Source: Streptomyces sp. B93
Lineage (GTDB): Bacteria; Actinomycetota; Actinomycetes; Streptomycetales; Streptomycetaceae
Assembly: GCF_018070565.1 (NCBI RefSeq)
Contig: NZ_JAGPXL010000030.1
Coordinates: 1 to 64,000 of the forward strand
Direction: 5' to 3'
DNA: 64,000 nt
Numbering within the stretch: position 1 is the stretch's first letter; each line of letters opens with the position of its first letter. Both the position numbers and the translations under genes were made by a program. The notes beneath the pieces are model-generated. The model was not told the DNA's origin. It worked only from the letters and a program-made list of their open reading frames with translations, and did not search any database. Shown here piece by piece: positions 1 through 7,454 of the stretch.

Positions 1-272
1 ACGAGATCGCCGTGATGGGCGCCGAGGGTGCCGCGGGTGTCATCTTCCGCCGTCAGATCGCCGAGGCCGAGGACCCGGAGGCGATGCGCGACAAGATGGT
101 CAAGGAGTACAAGTCCGAGCTGATGCACCCCTACTACGCGGCGGAGCGCGGTCTGGTCGACGACGTCATCGACCCCGCCGAGACCCGCGAGGTACTCATC
201 CGCTCCCTCGCGATGCTCCACACCAAGCACGCCGACCTGCCCTCCCGCAAGCACGGCAACCCCCCGCAGTAA
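1..272 (+). CDS. accB: acyl-CoA carboxylase beta (carboxyltransferase) subunit, 3' end
   Basis: This is the C-terminal part of a biotin-dependent acyl-CoA carboxylase carboxyltransferase, which moves CO2 from carboxybiotin onto acetyl- or propionyl-CoA to supply malonyl- or methylmalonyl-CoA. The first complete codon is at position 3; the start lies outside the window. About 89 residues remain. They contain the MGAEGAAGVIFRR segment and the HPYYAAERGLVDDVI tail that are typical of PccB/AccB carboxyltransferases. The epsilon subunit gene follows after 57 bases, as in actinobacterial AccB-AccE pairs. The choice of AccB over PccB rests on the epsilon and cvn neighbours, which match S. coelicolor SCO5535-5537 as I remember it; the fragment alone cannot separate the two. 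Confidence 0.93.
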   Translation, partial: EIAVMGAEGAAGVIFRRQIAEAEDPEAMRDKMVKEYKSELMHPYYAAERGLVDDVIDPAETREVLIRSLAMLHTKHADLPSRKHGNPPQ

Positions 273-329
273 CCGGACGTTCCCAGCACGGCAACCTCTC
301 GGACCTCTCTCTCCCGGAGACTGACACCT

Positions 330-524
330 ATGAACGCCCCTGACATCCGCGTCGAGAAGGGCCACGCCGAGCCCGAGGAAGTCGCCGCCATCACGGCCAT
401 CCTCCTGGCCCGCGCCGCCGCCCACAGCGCCGCTCCCACCGCCACCCACCGAGGCCGCGTCAAGGCGGGCTGGCGCCGCCTGGAACGCGAGAACGGCTTC
501 CGAGCCCCCCACAGCTGGCGCTGA
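330..524 (+). CDS. accE: acyl-CoA carboxylase epsilon subunit
   Basis: This 64-residue protein is the small actinobacterial epsilon subunit, which binds the carboxyltransferase and stimulates the holoenzyme. Visible features are the IRVEKGHAEPEEVAAI N-terminal strand-helix segment, an alanine-rich middle, and the C-terminal WRRLERENGFRAPHSWR motif in which the tryptophans are characteristic. It lies just downstream of the beta subunit on the same strand and is followed by a strong hairpin terminator, so the two very likely share a transcript. The ATG has a purine-rich CTCCCGGAGA stretch about 10 bases upstream. Confidence 0.92.
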   Translation: MNAPDIRVEKGHAEPEEVAAITAILLARAAAHSAAPTATHRGRVKAGWRRLERENGFRAPHSWR

Positions 525-538
525 CACAGAGACATGCA

Positions 539-569
539 GAAGGGCCCCTCTCCTGGAGAGGGGCCCTTC
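539..569 (+). terminator. hairpin terminator after accE
   Basis: A perfect inverted repeat has 15-base arms beginning GAAGGGCCCC and ending GGGGCCCTTC with almost no loop (effectively 13 bp plus a 5-nt loop). It lies 15 bases after the accE stop. No T-run follows, as is common in Streptomyces. It separates accE from the convergent cvnD2 and may serve both. Confidence 0.85.
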
Positions 570-583
570 GACTTACCCGCTTT

Positions 584-616
584 CAGGGGCGCGGGGAACT
601 GCGCGACAAGCCACGG
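584..616. repeat. interspersed short repeat, copy 1 (intergenic)
   Basis: Thirty-three bases beginning CAGGGGCGCGGGGAACT lie directly behind the accE terminator. They recur at 46231-46263 inside smc: the first 24 bases are identical and the last 9 have three mismatches. The GGGGCGCGGGGAACTGCGCGA string resembles a family of short repeats I recall between genes in many Streptomyces genomes; that recollection is not verified here. Confidence 0.75.
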
Positions 617-671
617 ACTGCCCGCAGCCGGCGACAATACCGCCCGGGGCAGCCCAGTAGCCGCAGCAGAC

Positions 672-1253
672 CTACCGCAACCGCGCCATGAGCGCATGCT
701 CAACAAGCGTGATCAGCGTCGACTTCGCATCGGCCCGATGCCGCGCGTCCGTCGTGATGATCGGCGTATCAGGCCCGATCTGAAGCGCCTCCCGCACCTC
801 TTCCGGCTGATAGGGCTGCTGCCCGTCGAACCCGTTCAGGGCGATCACGAACGGCAGTCCGCTGTTCTCGAAGTAGTCCACCGCGGGGAAGCAGTCGGCG
901 AGGCGCCTGGTGTCCACCAGGACCACCGCGCCGATCGCGCCGCGCACCAGGTCGTCCCACATGAACCAGAAACGGTCCTGGCCGGGCGTACCGAAGAGGT
1001 ACAGGATCAGGTCCTGGTCCAGGGTGATACGGCCGAAGTCCATGGCGACCGTCGTGGTCGTCTTGTCTCCGGTGTGGGTGAGATCGTCGATGCCTGCCGA
1101 AGCGGACGTCATGACGGCCTCTGTGCGCAGCGGGTTGATCTCCGAAACGGCCCCGACGAACGTGGTCTTGCCCACGCCGAAGCCACCCGCCACCACGATC
1201 TTCGCCGAGGTGGTGGAGCGGGAAGGACCGCCGCTAGAGCTTGCGAAGTCCAC
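672..1253 (-). CDS. cvnD2: conservon small GTP-binding protein CvnD
   Basis: This 193-residue Ras-like ATP/GTP-binding protein is the fourth member of a conservon, a membrane-associated signalling module likened to eukaryotic G-protein complexes. The P-loop is GGFGVGKTT (about residues 26-34). The switch II region reads LFGTPGQDRFWFMW, with TPGQ in place of the DxxG of classical GTPases, and the usual NKxD base-recognition motif is replaced by LNGFD. The start overlaps the cvnC stop by 20 bases, so translation is probably coupled. It is nearly identical to the CvnD encoded at 5954-6544, including long stretches of identical DNA. Numbering follows S. coelicolor, where cvn2 (SCO5537-5540) lies next to accBE. 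Confidence 0.92.
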   Translation of the reverse strand: MDFASSSGGPSRSTTSAKIVVAGGFGVGKTTFVGAVSEINPLRTEAVMTSASAGIDDLTHTGDKTTTTVAMDFGRITLDQDLILYLFGTPGQDRFWFMWDDLVRGAIGAVVLVDTRRLADCFPAVDYFENSGLPFVIALNGFDGQQPYQPEEVREALQIGPDTPIITTDARHRADAKSTLITLVEHALMARLR

Positions 1254-1806
1254 TGAGCACCCTTTCGAGCAGTGTCACGTCTGGCTGGCCGCCGGCGCTC
1301 TCGTCGCCGCCGGGCTGATGGATGGCGACCAGTCCCGCCTCCGCCAAGTCGGCGACGAGGATCCTGGCCACGCCGAGAGGGATCGTCAGGAGGGCGGAGA
1401 TTTCCGCCACCGACTTGATCTCGCGGCAGAGGTTGCAGATCCGCTGATGCTCGGGCAGCTGGCCCTGCATCTGGTGCGGCTGCGCTGTGGTGTGCACCAG
1501 CGCCTCGATGGCGAGCTGGTAGCGGGGCCTGGTGCGGCCGCCCGTCATGGCGTACGGGCGCACCAGGGGGTTGTTCGACGCCCCGGCGGGCGCCGGCTCA
1601 GGGGTGCGGCGCTGCGGCTGCACGGGCTGGATGCGCGGTGCGTTCGGCTGGTCGTAGTGGCCGGGGCCGGGGCCCTGCGGCGTGTACGGCTGCCGGTGGT
1701 TCGGGGTGGAGGGGAAGTCGTACCGGTTCTGGGAACCGTCGTTCTGGCCCTGGGCAGGGCCGTACGACCAGTTGCCCGATGATGAACCGCCTGGGGGTGT
1801 TGCCAC
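1234..1806 (-). CDS. cvnC2: conservon DUF742 protein CvnC
   Basis: This 190-residue DUF742 protein is the third conservon component. The N-terminal 75 residues are low in complexity (Pro, Gln, Gly, Asn). The conserved domain begins at NPLVRPYAMTGGRTRP and runs through the winged-helix-like EHQRICNLCREIKSVAEISALLTIPLGVARILVADL to the end, LLERVLSGLRKL. The GTG at 1806 is chosen because GGAGGAGGAGAG lies just upstream; an in-frame start at 1875 would add 23 unconserved residues. It lies between cvnB and cvnD and overlaps cvnD. Its exact role in the complex is not established. Confidence 0.9.
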   Translation of the reverse strand: MATPPGGSSSGNWSYGPAQGQNDGSQNRYDFPSTPNHRQPYTPQGPGPGHYDQPNAPRIQPVQPQRRTPEPAPAGASNNPLVRPYAMTGGRTRPRYQLAIEALVHTTAQPHQMQGQLPEHQRICNLCREIKSVAEISALLTIPLGVARILVADLAEAGLVAIHQPGGDESAGGQPDVTLLERVLSGLRKL

Positions 1807-1902
1807 TTTCTCTCCTCCTCCGACTGCGCCGGGCACCCATCCCTGTGGAGCCGCGTCCCGAAACCTTACGGCCACGGGACGCGAAAACGCACCGTCTGTC
1901 TG

Positions 1903-2325
1903 TTAGTTGAGAAGGCTCCCCTGGAGCTCCGCACGGAGATCCGGGGTCAGGACCGTGCCCGCTCGGTCCACCAGAAGGGCCATCTCGTACCCAATGAGAC
2001 CGATGTCCGCTTCGGGGTGCGCCAGAACCGCGAGCGAGGAACCGTCGGAGATGGACATGATGAAGAGGAATCCCCGCTCCATCTCCACAACCGTCTGGTT
2101 CACGCTGCCGCCCTCGAAGATGCGCGAGGCACCCGCGGTCAGCGAGGTCAGACCGGAGGCGACGGCCGCGAGCTGGTCGGCGCGGTCGCGGGGAAAGCCT
2201 TCGGACATCGCCAGAAGGAGTCCGTCGGCGGAGACCACCACCGTGTGGGACACACCGGGGGTGTTGTCCACGAAGTTGGTGATCAACCAGTTCAGGTTCT
2301 GTGCCGCCTGGCTCATCGGGCTCAC
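1903..2325 (-). CDS. cvnB2: conservon roadblock/LC7 protein CvnB
   Basis: This is a 140-residue roadblock/LC7-domain protein, a family that in MglB-type systems acts on small GTPases; here the presumed partner is CvnD. The domain starts at AAQNLNWLITNFVDNTPGVSHTVVVSADGLLLA and ends DLRAELQGSLLN. A GTG at 2325 is chosen: it is one base past the cvnA stop and AGGAG lies 7 bases before it, inside the last cvnA codons. An ATG at 2316 is the alternative. The arrangement implies tight coupling to cvnA. A gap of 96 bases separates it from cvnC. Confidence 0.92.
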   Translation of the reverse strand: MSPMSQAAQNLNWLITNFVDNTPGVSHTVVVSADGLLLAMSEGFPRDRADQLAAVASGLTSLTAGASRIFEGGSVNQTVVEMERGFLFIMSISDGSSLAVLAHPEADIGLIGYEMALLVDRAGTVLTPDLRAELQGSLLN

Positions 2326-2326
2326 A

Positions 2327-5300
2327 CTAACGCTCCTGGTTGTAGGTGCTGTCAGGACCGAAGCCCTGGCCGTTCGTTTCACTTCCTGCGCTACGTCCCC
2401 GCTGGACCCCCCGGCGCAGGTTGCTCAACCTGCCCCGGACGTCCTCGGGGGCGCGGGAGACCTGGGGGCCGCCCTGCGGAGTCGTCTCCGCGGCACCCTC
2501 GACCAGATTGGCCTTGGGCACCCGGCGGGGCAGACCGGAGGAGGTCACTCCGCCGGCCTTGGGCTTCTTCAGGCGTGAGGCCTGCTGCCAGCGCTCGTCG
2601 TTGGCCGAGCGCCAGCCCTCTTCGGTGTTGGCCGAGGTGGAGGCCGGTGCCGTCGGGGCCGAGCGCCGTTCCGTGCCCGCGCCGCTCGCGGTGGATCCAC
2701 GGCGGGGAAGCCCGGCGTCGGTCAGCTCATGGCCCGCGGACTGGTCCGCTCCCGGACGGTCGAAGCCTACGCTGTCCCGCTCGGTCGCGTCAGCGGCCCG
2801 TACGGATTCCGCTTCCGGAGCGTACCCGTCCGGGTAGCCGTTGCGGTAACCGTCCGACTGCTGCCAGTCCTGCTGGTAGGACTGCCCCTCGTAGGGCGCG
2901 AAGCCGTCCGCGGCGGCGCTGGGCACGGCCTGGGAGTCGTCCTGGACGGCCTCCGCATAGCCGGAGTCGGGGTAGCCGCCGTTGGTGGGGAAGCCGTCGT
3001 TCGCCGGGAAACCGTCGTTCGAGGAGAATCCGTCGTTCTGCGGCATCCCGTTGTCACGGCCGTAGTACTGCTCGTCGTACGACTGCTGCTGCGGCTCCTC
3101 GTACGCGTTCTGCTGTGCGTACGCCGACTGCTCGGGGTAGCCGCTACCGCCGTCGTCGTAGGACGGCTGGCCCTCCTGGAAACCGTCCGCGTAGGCGGCC
3201 GTCTCCGGGTTCTGCTGGGGCTGGTGGGTCTGGGCCTCCAGGGCCGCGCGGCGCTCCTCGCGCATCAGGGAGCGGCCGACCGGGTCCAGCTCGCGGATGT
3301 CGTCCGGTACCTCGGTGTAGCGGCTGTCGTCGAAGCCGAGTTCCGCGGCCGTACGCATCGGCTGCTGCTGGGGCCCGCCGCCGAAGTTCTCACCCTGGAA
3401 CTCCTGCTCCGGGATGATCTGCGAGACGGTGAACTCCTCGCGCTCCAGCGGCTGTTCGCCACCGCCGCCGTGCGTGATCGCGTCCGGGAGCATGACCAGC
3501 GAGGTGGTTCCGGCCTGCTCGCCCGAGGGGCGCAGCTGGACCCGGATGCCGTGCCGGTCGGACAGCCGGCCGACCACGAACAGGCCCATGCGCTGGGAGA
3601 TCGCGGCGTCCACGGTCGGCGGGTTGGCCAGCTTGTGGTTGATGTCCGCGAAGTCCTCGGCGGTCAGGCCGATGCCCTTGTCGTGGATCTCGATCATCAC
3701 GCGGCCGTCGGGGAGCCGGGTCGCGGTGACCCGGACCTTGGTCTGCGGGGAGGAGAACGTGGTGGCGTTCTCCAGCAGCTCGGCCAGCAGGTGCACGAGG
3801 TCGGTCACGGCGCGGCCGTGGATGTCGGCCTCCGGCACACCGGACAGTTCGATGCGCTCGTACTGCTCCACCTCGGAGGAGGCGGCGCGCAGCACGTCGA
3901 CCAGCGGCACCGGCTGGTCCCAGCGGCGGCCGGGCTCCTCGCCCGCGAGGACGAGGAGGTTCTCGCCGTTGCGGCGCATACGGGTCGCCAGGTGGTCCAG
4001 GCGGAAGAGGTTCTCCAGCTGGTCCGGGTCGGCCTCGTTGTTCTCCAGGTCGGTGATGAGGGTCAGCTGGCCCTCGATCAGCGACTGGTTGCGGCGCGAG
4101 AGGTTGGTGAAGATCGCGTTGATGTTGCCCCGCAGCAGGGCCTGCTCGGCGGCGAGCCGGACGGCCTCGCGGTGGACCTGGTCGAAGGCGCGGGCGACCT
4201 CGCCGATCTCGTCCCGGGTGGTGATCGGGATCGGCTGGACGCGGGTGTCCACACGGCCCGGGTCGGTCCGGGAGAGCTGGTCGACCAGCATCGGCAGGCG
4301 CTGCTCGGCGATGCCGAAGGCGGCGTTGCGCAGCTGGCGCATCGAGCGGCTCATCTGGCGGGCCACCATGCCGGCCAGGATGAACGCGGCGAGCAGCGCG
4401 ATGACCACGGCGGCACCCGTGATGAAGGCGTCCCGCTTGGCGTCGTCGGCGATGCCGGAGGCCTCGGTCACCGCGGCGTCGGCCATGTCGGACTCGATCG
4501 TGCGGTAGGCGTCGTACTTGAGGGTGTTGACCGCCCACCAGTTCTCCGGTGTGACGCCCTGCTCGCCCAGCGCGGCCCGCTCGGCGGGGTCGGTGGTCTT
4601 CAGGCCCGCGACGGCGGCGACCATCTTGGACGGGTCGGACGGCGGTGCCTGGTAGTCCGGGTTCTGCGCCAGGGCTTCCTTGGCCTGCTCCTTGGCGTCG
4701 GCCGTGATCTGCTCCTGGAGCTCGTCCAGCCTGCGCACGTCGGCCTCGGTGCCACCGCCCCTGTACTCCTCGATGGCGATGCGCTCGAGGTAGGCGTACG
4801 AGGTGAGCGCCACCTTCTGGCTGGCCAGGCTGCCCTCACCGGGGCCCGGCTTGACCAGCAGGTGCATACCGATGGACCGCTCAAGCGACAGCGCGGCCTT
4901 GGTCAGCGAGATCGCGTAGACGGTACGGCCGTAGCTGGTGATGTTTCCGGTGCCGAGGCCGAGTTCGTTGGCGAACTCCAGCAGCGGGTGGGCGACGTTG
5001 AGGTAGCCCTCCTCGGTCATCACACCGGTGAGCTTGGGGGAGACGTAGGCGCCCTGCCGCAGGGTCGGGAGGGTGGTCTCGGCCTCCCGGAACAGCTTCA
5101 GACGGCGTTCGAGGCCGGCCTTGCCCGGCATGTCCTGGGCGGCCAGGTCGAAGGCGTCGGCGGCGTCGTCGGTCTTGGCGCGGGCCTGGGTGACGGTCGC
5201 CTGGTCCTCCTCGCTCTTGCTCTGGAGCAGCAGCGGGGCGGCGGTCACATCGCGTTCGGTGTAGAGCGCGTCGGCGTACGTCAGGGCGGCCTGCACCAGC

Positions 5301-5575
5301 CGGGCGGTCTTCTTCGCGTCCTCGGCCTCCTGCCAGGTGTCGATGGAACTCTTCACCTGGAAGCCGCCCATGACCAGCCCGACGAGGACGGGTATGAGCA
5401 GGATGGCGTTCAGCCGGGTCGGCACCCGCCAGTTGCGCGGCGAGAGACGGCCACCGCTCGGCGCGGGCGCGGCCGTCGGTTCCGGGCTCGGCACGGGGGC
5501 GGGCGCCGCTCCGCGCGGCGGCGGGGTGAAGTTGCCCCGCGTGGGCGGCTCGGGACCGTTCTTGCTTCGCCTCAC
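2327..5575 (-). CDS. cvnA2: conservon sensor kinase-like protein CvnA (NIT-HAMP-HATPase)
   Basis: This membrane sensor of about 1082 residues heads the conservon. After a basic, Pro-rich N-terminus come a TM helix (LNAILLIPVLVGLVMGGF), a nitrate/nitrite-sensing-type periplasmic helical domain, a second TM (AAVVIALLAAFILAGMVA), a HAMP region, a kinase core with LDHLATRMRRNGENLLVL as H-box, and an ATPase domain with N-box (LLAELLENATTFSSP), IEIHDKGIGL and MGLFVVGRL. The last third is disordered and rich in Gln, Tyr, Asp and Gly (short NDGF-type repeats), ending in a conserved tail, GGVTSSGLPRRVPKANLV to DVRGRLSNLRRG, shared with CvnA1. The GTG at 5575 has GAGAGG 11 bases upstream, matching cvnA1; an in-frame ATG at 5650 lacks a ribosome site. 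Confidence 0.9.
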   Translation of the reverse strand: MRRSKNGPEPPTRGNFTPPPRGAAPAPVPSPEPTAAPAPSGGRLSPRNWRVPTRLNAILLIPVLVGLVMGGFQVKSSIDTWQEAEDAKKTARLVQAALTYADALYTERDVTAAPLLLQSKSEEDQATVTQARAKTDDAADAFDLAAQDMPGKAGLERRLKLFREAETTLPTLRQGAYVSPKLTGVMTEEGYLNVAHPLLEFANELGLGTGNITSYGRTVYAISLTKAALSLERSIGMHLLVKPGPGEGSLASQKVALTSYAYLERIAIEEYRGGGTEADVRRLDELQEQITADAKEQAKEALAQNPDYQAPPSDPSKMVAAVAGLKTTDPAERAALGEQGVTPENWWAVNTLKYDAYRTIESDMADAAVTEASGIADDAKRDAFITGAAVVIALLAAFILAGMVARQMSRSMRQLRNAAFGIAEQRLPMLVDQLSRTDPGRVDTRVQPIPITTRDEIGEVARAFDQVHREAVRLAAEQALLRGNINAIFTNLSRRNQSLIEGQLTLITDLENNEADPDQLENLFRLDHLATRMRRNGENLLVLAGEEPGRRWDQPVPLVDVLRAASSEVEQYERIELSGVPEADIHGRAVTDLVHLLAELLENATTFSSPQTKVRVTATRLPDGRVMIEIHDKGIGLTAEDFADINHKLANPPTVDAAISQRMGLFVVGRLSDRHGIRVQLRPSGEQAGTTSLVMLPDAITHGGGGEQPLEREEFTVSQIIPEQEFQGENFGGGPQQQPMRTAAELGFDDSRYTEVPDDIRELDPVGRSLMREERRAALEAQTHQPQQNPETAAYADGFQEGQPSYDDGGSGYPEQSAYAQQNAYEEPQQQSYDEQYYGRDNGMPQNDGFSSNDGFPANDGFPTNGGYPDSGYAEAVQDDSQAVPSAAADGFAPYEGQSYQQDWQQSDGYRNGYPDGYAPEAESVRAADATERDSVGFDRPGADQSAGHELTDAGLPRRGSTASGAGTERRSAPTAPASTSANTEEGWRSANDERWQQASRLKKPKAGGVTSSGLPRRVPKANLVEGAAETTPQGGPQVSRAPEDVRGRLSNLRRGVQRGRSAGSETNGQGFGPDSTYNQER

Positions 5576-5773
5576 TCGACCAACAACCTCTCGGCGGCGG
5601 GCACCAACGTTGTGCCGCAGTGTCTCAGAGCCCAGTGCGTCATCGACCATGGAGTACGTCTTTGACTATTGGGCAGTTCAGGCATTCCAGCACGTCAACC
5701 AGTGCTCTTCCAAACATGGGAAAGCGATGGTTACCCACGATGTAAGCACCAGATAAAACGGTCATAAAGAACG

Positions 5774-5795
5774 AGCCCCGGCAAAAGACGGGGCT
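5774..5795 (+). terminator. small hairpin followed by TTTT
   Basis: AGCCCCG and CGGGGCT arms flank an 8-base loop, followed on the plus strand by TTTTGT. It reads as an intrinsic terminator for plus-strand transcription, which would protect cvn2 from antisense transcription. On the minus strand the same structure sits about 200 bases before the cvnA2 start and could lie in its leader. No plus-strand gene upstream of it is evident. Confidence 0.5.
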
Positions 5796-5870
5796 TTTGT
5801 GCGCGCAGCGACACCGGCCGACCGCGACGCGTGGTGGCATCAGCCCATTCCTCTGCCGAAACGTTATGAA

Positions 5871-5912
5871 CACCGGAGCCGGCCGTGTCAAAGGCCACAG
5901 CCGGCTCCGGTG
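5871..5912 (-). terminator. hairpin terminator after cvnD1
   Basis: Perfect 13-base arms, CACCGGAGCCGGC and GCCGGCTCCGGTG, enclose a 16-base loop. The structure lies 41 bases past the cvnD1 stop in the direction of transcription and closes the cvn1 operon. Confidence 0.75.
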
Positions 5913-5953
5913 GGTCTACGACAACTGCCGTAGACAACTGATCACTTGGGGTG

Positions 5954-6544
5954 CTACCGCAGGCGGGCCATGAGTGCGTGCTCGACCAGGGTGATCAGCG
6001 CGGACTTGGCGTCCGACCGGTGCCGGGCATCGGTGGTGATGATCGGGGCGTCGGGCCCGATCTGGAGCGCCTCGCGGACCTCCTCCGGCGTGTACGGCTG
6101 GTGGCCGTCGAAGCCGTTGAGGGCGACGACGAACGGCAGTCCGCTGTTCTCGAAGTAGTCCACCGCGGGGAAGCAGTCCGCCAGCCGCCGGGTGTCGACC
6201 AGCACGACCGCGCCGATCGCGCCGCGCACCAGGTCGTCCCACATGAACCAGAAGCGGTCCTGGCCGGGCGTACCGAAGAGGTACAGGATCAGGTCCTGGT
6301 CCAGGGTGATACGGCCGAAGTCCATGGCCACCGTGGTGGTGGTCTTGTCCCCGGTGTGGGTCAGGTCGTCGATGCCCGCGCTGGCGGACGTCATGACGGC
6401 CTCCGTGCGCAGCGGGTTGATCTCCGAGACGGCCCCGACGAACGTGGTCTTGCCCACGCCGAAGCCGCCCGCCACCACGATCTTCGCGGAGGTGGTGGAG
6501 CGGGAGGCGGCAACCTGCCCGCCGCTAGAGCTTGCGAAGTCCAC
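5954..6544 (-). CDS. cvnD1: conservon small GTP-binding protein CvnD
   Basis: This 196-residue paralogue of the CvnD at 672-1253 has the same P-loop GGFGVGKTT, TPGQ switch and LNGFD base-recognition segment. By eye the two proteins differ at only about ten positions, mostly a short QVAAS insertion after residue 9 and a few changes near the C-terminus. The gene overlaps cvnC1 by 20 bases, exactly as in the other conservon. Its product probably associates at the membrane with CvnA1, CvnB1 and CvnC1. In S. coelicolor this is cvn1 (SCO5541-5544), reported to affect aerial growth and antibiotic production. Confidence 0.92.
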   Translation of the reverse strand: MDFASSSGGQVAASRSTTSAKIVVAGGFGVGKTTFVGAVSEINPLRTEAVMTSASAGIDDLTHTGDKTTTTVAMDFGRITLDQDLILYLFGTPGQDRFWFMWDDLVRGAIGAVVLVDTRRLADCFPAVDYFENSGLPFVVALNGFDGHQPYTPEEVREALQIGPDAPIITTDARHRSDAKSALITLVEHALMARLR

Positions 6545-6920
6545 TGAGCACCCTTTCGAGCAGTGTCACGTCCGGCGCACCGGTGGTTTCGTCGCCGCCT
6601 GGCTGATGGATGGCGACGAGTCCGGCCTCCGCCAGGTCGGCGACCAGGATCCGGGCCACACCCAGCGGCATGGCCAGCAGTGCCGACACCTCGGCGACCG
6701 ACTTCACCTCACGGCAGAGATGGCAGATGCGCTGGTGCTCCGGAAGGAGTCCCATCAGCGCTGCCGGGTCGGCCGTGGTGCTGATCAGCGCCTCGATGGC
6801 GAGCTGGTAGCGCGGCCGGGTCCGGCCGCCGGTCATCGCATAGGGACGGACCAGCGGCTGGTCGCCCTCGTCCCCGTACGGATCTGAGTACGGATCATGA
6901 GAGGCGGTGGGCGGGGTCAT
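6525..6920 (-). CDS. cvnC1: conservon DUF742 protein CvnC
   Basis: This 131-residue DUF742 protein has a much shorter N-terminal extension than its paralogue: only about 20 residues precede QPLVRPYAMTGGRTRPRYQL. The conserved cysteine-containing ICHLCREVKSVAEVSALL helix-turn-helix-like region and the terminal LLERVLSGLRKL match the other copy. The ATG is preceded by GGAGG at 4 bases. It overlaps cvnD1 by 20 bases and lies 111 bases behind cvnB1. The length difference between the two CvnC proteins is entirely in the low-complexity arm. Confidence 0.9.
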   Translation of the reverse strand: MTPPTASHDPYSDPYGDEGDQPLVRPYAMTGGRTRPRYQLAIEALISTTADPAALMGLLPEHQRICHLCREVKSVAEVSALLAMPLGVARILVADLAEAGLVAIHQPGGDETTGAPDVTLLERVLSGLRKL

Positions 6921-7031
6921 GAATCCTCCGGGCGGGACAGCAAGTCGGTCAGTCGAGCCGTCGGACGGGGCCGGTGGGGGGATTGTGGCGGCCGGACGGT
7001 GATTTGGTGAGACGGGTGGATCCGGGGCCGG

Positions 7032-7454
7032 TCAGTGAAGCAGACTGCCTTGTAGTTCGGCACGCAGGTCGGGGGTGAGTACCGCGCCCGCACGGTCGAC
7101 GAGCAGGGCCATCTCGTAACCGACCAGGCCGATGTCGCACTCCGGGTGCGAGAGGACGGCGAGGGACGAGCCGTCCGAGATGGACATGAGGAAGAGGAAT
7201 CCCCGTTCCATCTCGACGACGGTCTGCGCCACCGTGCCGCCCTCGAAGATGCGGGACGCCCCTGCCGTCAGCGAGGTCAGTCCGGACGCGACGGCCGCCA
7301 GCTGGTCGGCACGGTCGCGGGGGAACCCCTCCGACAGCGCCAGCAGAAGGCCGTCGGCGGACACGACGACGGTGTGGGACACCCCGGGGGTGTTGTCCAC
7401 GAAATTCGTGATCAACCAGTTCAGGTTCTGTGCCGCCTGGCTCATCGGGCTCAA
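7032..7454 (-). CDS. cvnB1: conservon roadblock/LC7 protein CvnB
   Basis: This 140-residue roadblock/LC7 protein is almost identical to the paralogue at 1903-2325 (AAQNLNWLITNFVDNTPGVSHTVVVSADGLLLA conserved throughout). A TTG start immediately abuts the cvnA1 stop codon, with AGGAG 6 bases before it inside the cvnA1 coding end; an ATG three codons on is the alternative. The abutting genes imply translational coupling and a fixed CvnA:CvnB ratio. As a roadblock protein it is the expected regulator or scaffold of the CvnD GTPase; that role is inferred from the family. Confidence 0.92.
   Translation of the reverse strand: MSPMSQAAQNLNWLITNFVDNTPGVSHTVVVSADGLLLALSEGFPRDRADQLAAVASGLTSLTAGASRIFEGGTVAQTVVEMERGFLFLMSISDGSSLAVLSHPECDIGLVGYEMALLVDRAGAVLTPDLRAELQGSLLH

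Larger units (their letters stand above)
5576..5953. other. intergenic region between the two conservons
   Basis: These 378 bases hold the cvn1 terminator and the presumed cvn2 promoter. The sequence is less G+C-rich than the genes around it. A TTGACG hexamer occurs on the minus strand near 5690-5700, but I could not pair it with a convincing -10 box at normal spacing. Two hairpins are listed separately. No additional coding sequence is convincing. Confidence 0.6.

Noticed and set aside
2017..5665. Very long plus-strand open frames opposite cvnA2 and other minus-strand genes
   Set aside because: They are products of high G+C: third-position G/C on the real strand removes stops from the complement. 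The translations lack conserved motifs and are extreme in Arg, Ala, Gly or Val.
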